A DNA stretch of 64,000 bases from a virus. Below the pieces are notes generated by a model. It did not search any database and was not told where the DNA came from. It saw only the letters and a program-made list of their open reading frames with translations. The translations under genes and the position numbers were made by a program. The stretch covers positions 62,001 to 126,000 of the IMG/VR virus record IMGVR_UViG_3300028384_001500, one strand, 5' to 3'. This document shows positions 23,512 to 31,051 of the stretch, in pieces. Position 1 is the stretch's first letter, and each line of letters opens with the position of its first letter.

Positions 23512-24552
23512 TTATTTTAAAGTTTCTTTTGCTAAGTTTACAGCGTGAGGTGGAAATTGAAAAAGTTTTTTGTCAATTGATCCTGGCATTTTTCCTTTTT
23601 TTGCAAGATGTAGTAGTTTGTATCCTAAACTAGAACAATTATCTGATCCATCACTTTTAGTAACTGTATCGTCCCCAGTGAAAGTATCAATCATACCCCT
23701 TAAAGAACTTGCCAAGTCTCCAGCAGATGATGCCGGAACTAATGAGTACTTATTGCATTTATAACTAGCTGTATGACCAATTACTTTATTGATAAATTTG
23801 CAGTCATTAATAATTGCATAATCTTCATAGTCTGATGTTCTACTAAGAATGTTTTCAACTTCGCCTTCTTTGAATAAATAGTGTGTACCATCTTTTGATT
23901 TTACCAAAGATGCTTCCGGCCCGGGTAAATCTTTTTTAACTAAAGATCCAACAGCATATACACCTACTGATCCACCAATTGCATTTAAAATATTTTCAAA
24001 AGCACTTTTATTTTTTTGTTGACATTCCGCATGCCCTCCATCCTCTTTAGAATAGACACCAAAATCTACGCTAAAAGGAATTCTTGTCCTAGGATGAATA
24101 TAAATCACCTTAATATGTCCTTCAGGTATTGCGTCTAATACTTTTTTCTTTGCTGACTCAGGAACCATACCAATAAACAAGTCTGATACAGGCTTGGAGG
24201 TTGTATTAATTATGATTGCAGGATACCCTACATCTTTTTCATATGCATACTTTCTACCTGTCTGCTTTTTTGATATCATTTTTTCAACTTCTGCATTGAT
24301 TTTTTGATGTACGTCTTTATAAGCAGACTTAATTTTTTCTAAACTTAAAGGCTTTTCTTTACTCACGTTTGAAACATCAGTACCTGAAATTTTTGCTTGC
24401 GCAGGCCAAGAAGTAAGAAATATACCCTTGCTATCTTTATACCCTTTAATATTAAAGTTTGAAAATTTTATAGAAAATTCTTTTTTTTCATTTTCGTTTT
24501 CAAACAAATATTGCTTAATTAAATTTTTTAAGTTATTTTCAGATATTAACAT
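23512..24552 (-). CDS. Leader-bearing permuted papain-fold candidate, divergent paralogue
   Basis: 346 residues. The leader MLISENNLKNLIKQYLFEN has L-F-E at 16-18 then Asn19. The core shows GHIKVIYIHPRT then FSVDFGVYSK (His near 144), and late in the protein DNCSSLGYKLLHLAKKG (Cys near 304). Spacing and surrounding residues (G-H, D-F-G-x-Y, N-C-x(6)-L-x-x-A-x-K-G) match the protein at 19560-20642, so the two are probably distant paralogues. An internal GGHAECQQ adds a further His/Cys pair. The enzymatic role is inferred from fold pattern only. Confidence 0.5.
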   Translation of the reverse strand: MLISENNLKNLIKQYLFENENEKKEFSIKFSNFNIKGYKDSKGIFLTSWPAQAKISGTDVSNVSKEKPLSLEKIKSAYKDVHQKINAEVEKMISKKQTGRKYAYEKDVGYPAIIINTTSKPVSDLFIGMVPESAKKKVLDAIPEGHIKVIYIHPRTRIPFSVDFGVYSKEDGGHAECQQKNKSAFENILNAIGGSVGVYAVGSLVKKDLPGPEASLVKSKDGTHYLFKEGEVENILSRTSDYEDYAIINDCKFINKVIGHTASYKCNKYSLVPASSAGDLASSLRGMIDTFTGDDTVTKSDGSDNCSSLGYKLLHLAKKGKMPGSIDKKLFQFPPHAVNLAKETLK

Positions 24553-24562
24553 TATCGCTTCC

Positions 24563-25162
24563 TTAAAAAGAAGACTTCATAGATGCATCACCAGATGACT
24601 TTGCTGATTTTGCAATTGAATCTGTTGACTTTCTTAAAGAGTCAGCAGATGAATCCATTGCAGCACTTAATATGTCACCAAAAGAAAACTTTTTCTGTTT
24701 TTCTTTATCCATTGTAAAAGTTTTACCCATTGTAGAAGCTTTTGGTCCCGCAACAACTCTAAATTTGTCACCACCAGCTTTCTGATAAAGATACGGATCT
24801 TGCTTTCTAGATCCTACTTCACCCATTTCTGTCATACCGCTTGACCAAAATTTATCTAACCCCTTCCAAATAAAGTAGTCTTTTGATTTTAAATCTTTTC
24901 CTGTTCTTTTTCCAATTGAATTCATTACATTCTTAACTTGATTATTAGTTCCAGGTGCAGCATCACCAACACCATATTGGTTCCCGCCAAAGTGAATTTT
25001 AAGTGCTTCTTTGTTTGATTTATCAGCAACAAAGTGTCCTGAATTTGGTAACATGTCGTCACCAAACATTTTCTTTGCCATTTGTTCAAAAGCGTTTTCG
25101 TTGATTGCGTAACTAATAGCTTCGTTAATAAGTCGTCTAAGCTGCATTCTAGAAAGTTTCAT
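24563..25162 (-). CDS. Leader-bearing small protein, Ser/Lys-rich tail
   Basis: 199 residues from the ATG at 25162; an upstream TTG at 25174 is rejected because it lies in the Shine-Dalgarno (GGAG-TATAAT-ATG). The leader MKLSRMQLRRLINEA has I-N-E at 12-14 then Ala15. A second N-E follows at YAINENAF. The middle is Gly-rich and basic (HFGGNQYGVGDAAPG, WKGLDKFW), and the C-terminus is a low-complexity Ser/Asp/Lys helix. No known domain. It is the first gene after a terminator, so this cluster begins a new transcript here. Confidence 0.55.
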   Translation of the reverse strand: MKLSRMQLRRLINEAISYAINENAFEQMAKKMFGDDMLPNSGHFVADKSNKEALKIHFGGNQYGVGDAAPGTNNQVKNVMNSIGKRTGKDLKSKDYFIWKGLDKFWSSGMTEMGEVGSRKQDPYLYQKAGGDKFRVVAGPKASTMGKTFTMDKEKQKKFSFGDILSAAMDSSADSLRKSTDSIAKSAKSSGDASMKSSF

Positions 25163-25174
25163 ATTATACTCCAA

Positions 25175-25209
25175 ATAAAATAAAAGGTCAGAATTAATTA
25201 TTCTGACCT
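25175..25209 (-). terminator. Intrinsic terminator after the ThyX-deoxyribosyltransferase pair
   Basis: Minus-strand stem AGGTCAGAAT/ATTCTGACCT (25209-25200 with 25194-25185), 10 bp with a 5-nt loop, followed by TTTTATTTTATTT. It lies between the stop at 25239 and the next start at 25162. Confidence 0.8.
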
Positions 25210-25238
25210 ATACATATTATCTAGTAAATTTTTAAAGT

Positions 25239-25688
25239 TTATTCGATATCACCTTGATATCGCTCAACAATAAGTCTTTCTGTAACCTTACATTGTGCGA
25301 GATAAACATCTAGATCCTCTAAAGATCTACACACCTTAATACCACTTGCTGCTAGCATAAGATTAAATTGTGCACCTGGAGGAAGCCCATCGCAAAAATA
25401 CACAATTGGCTTTTCTAGACAATTCATGTAACCTGCTTCAAAAATACTACCCATGTCTTTATTTCGAGTATTACATAACATCCAATCACACTCATGTAAA
25501 TGTTTAATATTACCACTAAAGATTTGATCTTGCATTGATTCATTAGCATCATTATCACATAGATTTTCATCTTTTGGTGAAAAATAGCTAACACCATGCT
25601 TTTCAAATACCGATTTAATATTTTCTACTTCTTCAAGCCATTCAGGTGAAAACCACCCACTAGCTAAATAAACTTTTCCAAATCCCAT
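25239..25688 (-). CDS. Nucleoside 2-deoxyribosyltransferase-like protein
   Basis: 149 residues. The N-terminal strand KVYLASGWFSPEW, then GVSYFSPKDE, CDWMLCNTRNKDMGSIFEAGYM (nucleophile Glu in FEAGY, Asp in CDWM) and KPIVYFCDG are the landmarks of the NDT family. These enzymes move deoxyribose between bases or hydrolyse deoxynucleosides/nucleotides. The gene follows thyX by one base and shares its terminator, so it is likely part of nucleotide salvage. Base specificity is not readable. Confidence 0.8.
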   Translation of the reverse strand: MGFGKVYLASGWFSPEWLEEVENIKSVFEKHGVSYFSPKDENLCDNDANESMQDQIFSGNIKHLHECDWMLCNTRNKDMGSIFEAGYMNCLEKPIVYFCDGLPPGAQFNLMLAASGIKVCRSLEDLDVYLAQCKVTERLIVERYQGDIE

Positions 25689-25689
25689 G

Positions 25690-26676
25690 TTATTGTCTCC
25701 CCATAAATTGATTATGTTCTTGTGTTAGTTCGTTAATTTCGCTTAAAGCATTTTCCCATAGCTTTGTAAATACTGTGTCGCCACCTGGGTTTTCTGTACC
25801 ATTAATGTCTTCCCGGCGTGATTGATATATACTGTCATTTGGGTGATAATCAAAGATATCATTCTTGGGTTCTGGCCAGTAAAGATTCGTACCTCTAGAT
25901 GTGTGACCACCTTTACCATCAGGTACTCGGAAAGTTTTAACGTAATGCATATCTGGTTTGCCGAAATTAATACGTGTACTTGCTTCAGGTAAAACTTTAA
26001 GTACTTCTCGTGCCATGTATGCAGCAAGCAGATTATCAGCTGCAGGTTGAATTTGCATATCTTGACGTTGAGCAATAAAACCTAACAGATCTTTTAAATT
26101 AAGACGCATTAGATAGAATGACGTCATTGCTTTTGGAAGTATCATTCGAGCGTCCATCATAGATACAGCTTTTGAGTCTGTCATATCTGCGTAGAGCTGT
26201 TTTGACTCACGTACGAGACGGCGCCACCTATCAGCAAACTCAGGACTATTTTGTACTGATTCAGGAATAACTGCATCGTCATGGCGCAAGTCGCGGTCAC
26301 CTGTACATTGTGCTGCAAAAGAACCAGCACGATGGCGAATAATATGAGTAACTTCTTGAAATGAAAGCCCTGACAATTTAAAGGTAAAACCTAGACATTC
26401 CATAGGGGTTGGTAATGCACGAAAATTAAGTACATCTTCAAGATTTTCTGACAACTCTTTTAAAGAAGCTGTTGCCGGGTTTGTGTCATCGTGATGATCA
26501 GCCCAAGTAGCTTTTACATATTGCCATGCAACATTAAGCGCTTGAGATCGAGTTGGTGCATCTACAAGTTCTACTTTAAGTGCTTTAAGGTTATTATGAA
26601 ATGTTGTTTTTGGTTCTTCACCAAACTTTAAATCCATTGGTAAAGTAATAGGAATTAAATTTAAGTTTTGAGGCAT
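25690..26676 (-). CDS. thyX: Flavin-dependent thymidylate synthase
   Basis: 328 residues, longer than the usual 220-250. The ThyX motif is RHRAGSFAAQC: RHR and the first Ser are kept, but the position usually Ser (RHR-x7-S) is Cys. The second half has LPKAMTSFYLMRLNLKDLLGF, FIAQRQDMQIQPA and a C-terminal extension of ~70 residues (YWPEPKNDIFDYHPND). It methylates dUMP using methylene-tetrahydrofolate and FAD. This is the phage's complete thymidylate synthase; the ThyA-like piece at 9689-10600 is partial. Confidence 0.93.
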   Translation of the reverse strand: MPQNLNLIPITLPMDLKFGEEPKTTFHNNLKALKVELVDAPTRSQALNVAWQYVKATWADHHDDTNPATASLKELSENLEDVLNFRALPTPMECLGFTFKLSGLSFQEVTHIIRHRAGSFAAQCTGDRDLRHDDAVIPESVQNSPEFADRWRRLVRESKQLYADMTDSKAVSMMDARMILPKAMTSFYLMRLNLKDLLGFIAQRQDMQIQPAADNLLAAYMAREVLKVLPEASTRINFGKPDMHYVKTFRVPDGKGGHTSRGTNLYWPEPKNDIFDYHPNDSIYQSRREDINGTENPGGDTVFTKLWENALSEINELTQEHNQFMGRQ

Positions 26677-26716
26677 TTTATCTCCTTGTTAAATAATGTG
26701 TGTTTATATAATATAG

Positions 26717-26746
26717 CAAAAAAAGCACTATTACAAAATAGTGCTT
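26717..26746 (-). terminator. Intrinsic terminator upstream of thyX
   Basis: Minus-strand stem AAGCACTATT/AATAGTGCTT (26746-26737 with 26732-26723), 10 bp, 4-nt loop, then TTTTTTT. It ends the transcript coming from the 26769-30.5 kb genes. A TATATTAT stretch just after it may be the thyX promoter. Confidence 0.85.
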
Positions 26747-26768
26747 AATTATTTTAAAGTATTTTTAA

Positions 26769-26999
26769 TTATTTTATTAAGTTAACTGATGATGCCATTT
26801 CCGGGTCAAAATCCATCCTTAACTCAATAAGCGGATTAAATTTTACACCGCTTCTTTCTACAATAAGCGCACCTTGCGGTTTTACTAACTCTCCAGAAAT
26901 TTCTATTCCGTCAAAATCAATCTCTGTTTCTTTTTGATACTTTACACTTCTGTCATTTTCTTGACTATACGCTAATGCTATCCCTAATATTAAAAACAT
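26769..26999 (-). CDS. Small exported protein, host-like
   Basis: 76 residues. The signal peptide is short (MFLILGIALAYSQ) and the mature part ~63 residues: EIDFDGIEISGELVKPQGALIVER, then FNPLIELRMDFDPEMASSV. The pattern E-x-D-F-x-G...G-E-L-x-x-P...F-N-P-L-I-x-L-R-x-x-F-x-x-E-M reminds me of small periplasmic proteins of deltaproteobacteria-type bacteria (from memory, gliding-motility gene clusters). If right, it would be an acquired host gene and a clue to the host. Confidence in the match is low; presence of a signal peptide is clear. Confidence 0.5.
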   Translation of the reverse strand: MFLILGIALAYSQENDRSVKYQKETEIDFDGIEISGELVKPQGALIVERSGVKFNPLIELRMDFDPEMASSVNLIK

Positions 27000-27000
27000 T

Positions 27001-27954
27001 TTACCCTCCTAATAATAAATTTAATTCTTTTAAAGTTGACATTGCCTGATAATAGTTTTCATAATGAAAAATATTTTCATTGTTTAAATGTTCATTGTAT
27101 GCTTTTTTAGGAACCAAACACTTAATACCGTGTTTTGCATAGTCTTCAGCATGTTTTGGCGCGTCGTCAATGGCAAACTTAATTGCACCTTGATCATAGT
27201 ATTTTGACTTAGCACACCAACGAAATTTTTCAGCTGAAAAACTAATTGCATCACACGGAATGTTTTGTTGGCAAATCCAAAAATACGTATCATACAAGCA
27301 TTGCAACTCTTCTTCAGGGCGTGCAGTCAAAAGATGAATCCAGTATCCTCGGTGCTTTAATTGCCATAGAAGTTCTAAATTATCTGTGTCAATTGAAAGT
27401 TTTGCAAATCCTTCGTCATCTAAGAACATTTTAAAGACTGCTTCAGAGTTAAGATTGATTTTTGACAATGCTGAAATAAAGTAGTATTCTTTTGAGTTGA
27501 CATCAGCATCTACTTTAAATTTTTCTTTAAGCCAGTCAGAAAAACCTTGACGGAAGTTTGCCAGCACGTCATCAATATCTACAATTGCAACCGGTTGAAG
27601 ATCTTTCCGTTTTCTATTTTGCAATTCACGGTGTTTGTTAAGGTAGATATCTTTTTTATTAAAAGCTTTTTCAAACTCTTCTGGAGTTATTTCCCATGTG
27701 TTTAATGTAGCCATCATATATCTAATGACGTCAACTGTTTCATACAAAACAGTTTTTCTATTTGCTAAAGGTTCTGTATGTGAATGATGATTTTTATAGT
27801 GGGTTGCGTTAACTAATGCACTTAATTCAGCATGCGCACATAAGACATTTTCTTGCGTAATTTTCTCTTTAAGTTCACGTGATAATTGATCTGATCTTCC
27901 TACAATTTTATTGTTGTATACCTTTTGAAGGTTCATCATGCGTTTGAATGACAA
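27001..27954 (-). CDS. All-alpha NTP pyrophosphatase fused to HAD-family phosphatase
   Basis: 317 residues. Residues 36-105 form a MazG/dimeric-dUTPase-type all-alpha domain (HAELSAL with Glu43, then YETVDVIRYM with Glu72 and Asp75). Residues 120-310 are a HAD domain: VDIDDVLANF (Asp126, Asp128), LLTARPEE, and FAIDDAPKHAEDY. The first domain would cleave an NTP/dNTP to NMP and the second remove phosphate from a nucleotide, a two-step arrangement in one polypeptide. Start: TTG at 27954 with AGAGG 6 nt upstream, overlapping the previous gene by 47 nt. ATG codons at 27939/27936 have no Shine-Dalgarno. Confidence 0.8.
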   Translation of the reverse strand: MSFKRMMNLQKVYNNKIVGRSDQLSRELKEKITQENVLCAHAELSALVNATHYKNHHSHTEPLANRKTVLYETVDVIRYMMATLNTWEITPEEFEKAFNKKDIYLNKHRELQNRKRKDLQPVAIVDIDDVLANFRQGFSDWLKEKFKVDADVNSKEYYFISALSKINLNSEAVFKMFLDDEGFAKLSIDTDNLELLWQLKHRGYWIHLLTARPEEELQCLYDTYFWICQQNIPCDAISFSAEKFRWCAKSKYYDQGAIKFAIDDAPKHAEDYAKHGIKCLVPKKAYNEHLNNENIFHYENYYQAMSTLKELNLLLGG

Positions 27955-28168
27955 ATTTCACCTCTTTATTATTTATTTTAAAGTTATTAAATTCATTTAA
28001 ATAATAATCAAACATGTCATTTTTTACATTATTAAAAATAAACATTGTGTCTTTTGTTTCAACGCTACCAGAAATTAAAACGTTTCCAACCATATTTTTT
28101 TTAATGGTTGAAAACGTCTTTTTGTTATCTGGTAATTCCTTTCCGTTAAAAATTACCTTAGTACCCAT
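27908..28168 (-). CDS. Hypothetical protein
   Basis: 86 residues, beta-rich (KVIFNGKELPD, GNVLISGSVETKDTMFIF, KEVKFVIQTHDE). No motif is recognised. Its 3' end overlaps the NTPase-HAD fusion by 47 nt and its start overlaps the MazG-like gene by 11 nt, so it is embedded in the operon. Confidence 0.5.
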   Translation of the reverse strand: MGTKVIFNGKELPDNKKTFSTIKKNMVGNVLISGSVETKDTMFIFNNVKNDMFDYYLNEFNNFKINNKEVKFVIQTHDEPSKGIQQ

Positions 28169-28535
28169 TCCTTAACCTCTCCTTAATTATCTTGTGTTTT
28201 GATAAAAAAGCTTGATAAAGGTCATTCTCATCAAATCCTGTCACAATAAGCATTGCAAAAAAGTAGTTAAATGCGTCAACAATCTCTTCTAAAAATTCAT
28301 CTTTGTCAACTTCTGGTATATCAGTTTGGCGATGAGGTTTCCAATTTTTAAGATGCTGTAGTGCTTCAAACATTTCTTCAACGCCTTTAAGCGCTAAATC
28401 TCTGCAAACTTGCTGTGATTCTTTTTGTGACATGTCAAGAGGAAAGTCAGGATAAGAGCCGGGGATGTTTTCTTTCATTTCATTAATAAAATCTAATCGC
28501 TTATCAAACATTTCTTTAAGTTTGCAATTAGTCAT
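28158..28535 (-). CDS. MazG-like/dimeric dUTPase-type NTP pyrophosphatase
   Basis: 125 residues, all helical. The metal-binding signature is visible as GVEEMFEALQHLKNW followed by FLEEIVDAFNYFFAML (Glu-Glu...Glu...Asp). The family hydrolyses dUTP, dCTP or non-canonical NTPs to monophosphate and PPi. This is the second all-alpha pyrophosphatase in 1.6 kb, besides a trimeric dUTPase elsewhere; the three may differ in substrate. Stop and start overlap by 1 nt with the upstream gene. Confidence 0.75.
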   Translation of the reverse strand: MTNCKLKEMFDKRLDFINEMKENIPGSYPDFPLDMSQKESQQVCRDLALKGVEEMFEALQHLKNWKPHRQTDIPEVDKDEFLEEIVDAFNYFFAMLIVTGFDENDLYQAFLSKHKIIKERLRNGY

Positions 28536-28774
28536 TAGGACTCCTGATCAGGTTTAATCTTAGCAGCTTCTGATAACATTTTTTCAATATTAGATTTTTG
28601 GGTTTTTTCATACTCTGGTTCTAGGTGTAAAGAGCCATTTTCATCTGATACTAATTGAATCATTCTAAAGTGATCAACAACATCTGTCCCTGTAATAAAG
28701 CCTAGTTGGATCAATTGAACAATATGTGCTATAGTGCTATCGTTAAGTTTAAAATTGCTTAGTTTGTTTTCCAT
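28535..28774 (-). CDS. Small hypothetical protein
   Basis: 79 residues. LNDSTIAHIVQLIQLGFITGTDVVDHFRMIQL forms a helix-loop-helix with an amphipathic character, then an acidic stretch and a helical C-terminus. I think similar short proteins are common in marine myoviruses, without known function. It is in the repair/nucleotide operon. Confidence 0.5.
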   Translation of the reverse strand: MENKLSNFKLNDSTIAHIVQLIQLGFITGTDVVDHFRMIQLVSDENGSLHLEPEYEKTQKSNIEKMLSEAAKIKPDQES

Positions 28775-28784
28775 TTTTTATCTC

Positions 28785-29594
28785 CTACTTTTGAAATGAT
28801 GGTACCCAATGTGTTGTTCTTTTATCAGCAGTTTTTTCTTTAATTACTGCCCTTCCATTTGGGTCAGTTTTCTGATTATACACTGCAAATCTTCGACTGT
28901 ACAATCCTTCCTTACCATTTGGTTGCCTATAACTTTCAATTGTTGCACCACCTATTTTGTACGATCTTTTTGATTGAGTAAACGTATTATAGTAAAGATC
29001 ATGCCATTCATCGTTAGATATGTCTTTAACCAATCGATTAGGTGATACTTTGGAATTCCAAAGAATTTCAGCCTTGAGGTAATTACCAACCCCTGAAATA
29101 ACTGATTGATTCATAAGACATTCCGCAATTGTTTTGTTTTGTTTTTTAATAAATCTATTTTTAAAACCTTTCCAATCGATATTTGCTGTTAAAACATCTG
29201 GACCTAATGAATTAAGCTTTTTATTTAAAACTTTTTTATCGTTAACAAATTTAAGTGTTCCAAAGTTTCTAATATCATTATAATAAAGTTCTGTTCCATC
29301 GTCAAAAAACATTACAAATCTTGCGTGTTTGTGTCGTTTATTACTCCACATACCAGTCATTCCTAGTGTACTAAAAAGATAATATTCGCTATAACCTTCA
29401 GTAAAGGTTATATAAATAAATTTACCTTTGCAATTTGCTGCATGAAATATTGCTGGTAAAGTAATAATATCTTCTCCGGGTATACTACCTTTTTTACTAT
29501 AACGACCGGATAATATTGAATATCCTGTCAAACCTTTTCCGTTAAATTGCGTTAAAAAGTCTGTTGTTGTTCTTACTTCTGGTCCTTCTGGCAT
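28785..29594 (-). CDS. Fpg/Nei-family DNA glycosylase with zincless finger
   Basis: 269 residues. The N-terminus PEGPEVR supplies the catalytic proline and glutamate (Pro2, Glu3). The helix-two-turn-helix reads SVISGVGNYLKAEILWNSKVSP. At the C-terminus, where Fpg/Nei carries a four-Cys zinc finger, the sequence is YNQKTDPNGRAVIKEKTADKRTTHWVP with no cysteine. The finger's Arg (ADKRTTHWVP) and the overall hairpin remain, as in zincless NEIL1- or plant-type enzymes. It excises oxidised bases and nicks DNA. In a phage with SOD and a Dps-like protein it adds to oxidative-damage defence. Confidence 0.88.
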   Translation of the reverse strand: MPEGPEVRTTTDFLTQFNGKGLTGYSILSGRYSKKGSIPGEDIITLPAIFHAANCKGKFIYITFTEGYSEYYLFSTLGMTGMWSNKRHKHARFVMFFDDGTELYYNDIRNFGTLKFVNDKKVLNKKLNSLGPDVLTANIDWKGFKNRFIKKQNKTIAECLMNQSVISGVGNYLKAEILWNSKVSPNRLVKDISNDEWHDLYYNTFTQSKRSYKIGGATIESYRQPNGKEGLYSRRFAVYNQKTDPNGRAVIKEKTADKRTTHWVPSFQK

Positions 29595-29629
29595 ATTATA
29601 AATCCTAGATTAAAGTTGTTTTTATAATA

Positions 29630-30355
29630 TTACTTAAGCCTTTTTCTTTTTACACTAATTTTTTGTGGTCTTTGCCCAACTTTTCTTTTAGGTTTTCTGG
29701 CTTTAATGACTTCTTGAATTTTTTCTTCTGCAAACTCAAATCCCATTGCTATTAAAATTTTTTTTAATTCAGCATCTTTATTTTCTTCTGGAACGTGATA
29801 CCACTGCCAGCCTAGCTTTCTTGATATATCTTTGATTTTATTTGTTTTTTTAAGCAAATCGGTAGCTATGTTTTTTTCGATTTCTTTTTCAGGGACTTCA
29901 ATATCTAAATCGTGTGCAACCATTATAAGATCTGAGTAATTAGTTTTTTCATATGCACTTTGAGCTATTTCAAAAAGTGTATTAAATTTGTTTCTTAACA
30001 CTTCTGAATTAATATGCATTGTTACGTCTGGGTGCGTTGACTTTGCAATTCTGATGTATGTTTTCCGTGCCCATTTATCTATATTAGTATTTTTTTTAGA
30101 TGACTTCTGTATATTATCTCGTTTGTCTGTCACAACAATATCTTTATCTTTTGGACCGGTCTGAAATATATTGTCATATACCTCTTTTTGGTCAACGCCT
30201 TTATGATTAGTATTTTTAATTTTTTCTCTAAAAAAAGAAAGTCTAAAGTTTAAGTCAGAATTACCTTCCTCAAATTCTTTAGACACTACTTTTTCTTTTT
30301 CAAATGCTAGTTTATATTCTAATATTTTTACTTTATTTTCTAGACTTATATTCAT
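29630..30355 (-). CDS. J-domain (DnaJ-like) protein
   Basis: 241 residues. The coiled-coil N-terminus (1-45) is followed by a J domain at about 90-145: RKTYIRIAKSTHPDVT holds the essential His-Pro-Asp, with a helix KFNTLFEIAQSAYEKTNY after it. Helix II is recognisable, but the Gly/Phe and zinc regions of DnaJ are absent. The C-terminus is very basic (KARKPKRKVGQRPQ, VKRKRLK). J proteins stimulate host DnaK; this one may recruit it for virion assembly or takeover. The basic tail might bind nucleic acid. It overlaps the next gene upstream by 23 nt. Confidence 0.7.
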   Translation of the reverse strand: MNISLENKVKILEYKLAFEKEKVVSKEFEEGNSDLNFRLSFFREKIKNTNHKGVDQKEVYDNIFQTGPKDKDIVVTDKRDNIQKSSKKNTNIDKWARKTYIRIAKSTHPDVTMHINSEVLRNKFNTLFEIAQSAYEKTNYSDLIMVAHDLDIEVPEKEIEKNIATDLLKKTNKIKDISRKLGWQWYHVPEENKDAELKKILIAMGFEFAEEKIQEVIKARKPKRKVGQRPQKISVKRKRLK

Positions 30356-30548
30356 TTTTAATTTTTTTAGCCAAGAGCCAAGGCCACACTAAAAACAAGT
30401 TTAAGTCTTTCTCTAACTCTTTAATCTTAGCTTGCGTTTTGTTTCTTGTTTTTAAGTCTGTCTTGATAGGCGTATGACGCAGATTTTCTAAGTCTGTCAT
30501 AATAGTGTAAGCAAAAACTATTGATAGCGCAAAATATAATTCAATCAT
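30333..30548 (-). CDS. Small membrane protein
   Basis: 71 residues with a hydrophobic N-terminal segment (MIELYFALSIVFAYTIM), a basic middle (KTDLKTRNKTQAKIKELEKD) and a shorter hydrophobic stretch (LNLFLVWPWLLA) before a basic tail. No family. It overlaps both neighbours (1 nt and 23 nt). Confidence 0.5.
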   Translation of the reverse strand: MIELYFALSIVFAYTIMTDLENLRHTPIKTDLKTRNKTQAKIKELEKDLNLFLVWPWLLAKKIKNEYKSRK

Positions 30549-31051
30549 TATTTACCCTTCGTTAATTTTTTAATTAAATTCATTATGTCTTGATCTGTAA
30601 ACTCTTTTTTTCTTCTTGACTCAGAAACTACTTTTCTTTTTCTTTTTGTATTGTTTGACACGCTTACGCTTGCTGGTCTATTATTTTTCTTTTTAACTTC
30701 AACAAGCGAAGCAGATGTTTTTACTTTTGGTTTACTTCTTACTGTCACTGCCTCTGCAGTGACTTTAAGCCTTTTCTCAAATTCACCTTGCAATTTAAGA
30801 GGTTCAAAAAATCGATCGTCTACGACAACTTCTAAAGTCATATCGTAGACACCCTCCTTTAAAACGTGATCTAGTGGTGGAAGTGTCACAGAAACTTCGT
30901 CACCAGCGCTTTGCCCCTCAAATGCCAGTGACATATTTTTAGATTCAAGCATAAGTCGACACTTAGCAGAACCCGGGCGTGTGCCCTCAATTTGCACTTG
31001 AAACGTTAATTCGTTTTCTTCGTCAATCATCAAATCAATCTTTGAGGACAT
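30548..31051 (-). CDS. Putative virion/assembly protein with beta domain and basic tail
   Basis: 167 residues. Residues 1-95 are a beta-rich domain (LTFQVQIEGTRPGS, DEVSVTLPPLD, EGVYDMTLEVVVDDRFFEPL). Residues 100-150 are basic and low complexity; the C-terminus is a helix (QDIMNLIKKLTKGK). I associate the D-D-R-F-F-E-P-L type domain with conserved unknown proteins in marine myoviruses. Its place next to fibre and tail genes suggests a structural or assembly role. Confidence 0.5.
   Translation of the reverse strand: MSSKIDLMIDEENELTFQVQIEGTRPGSAKCRLMLESKNMSLAFEGQSAGDEVSVTLPPLDHVLKEGVYDMTLEVVVDDRFFEPLKLQGEFEKRLKVTAEAVTVRSKPKVKTSASLVEVKKKNNRPASVSVSNNTKRKRKVVSESRRKKEFTDQDIMNLIKKLTKGK

Noticed and set aside
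19560-24552. Ordinary (non-permuted) NlpC/P60 endopeptidases
   Set aside because: NlpC/P60 proteins have Cys before His; here the conserved His precedes the Cys by ~160 residues.
25743-26075. Second minus-strand frame inside thyX
   Set aside because: Overlaps conserved ThyX motifs completely; no initiation signal.
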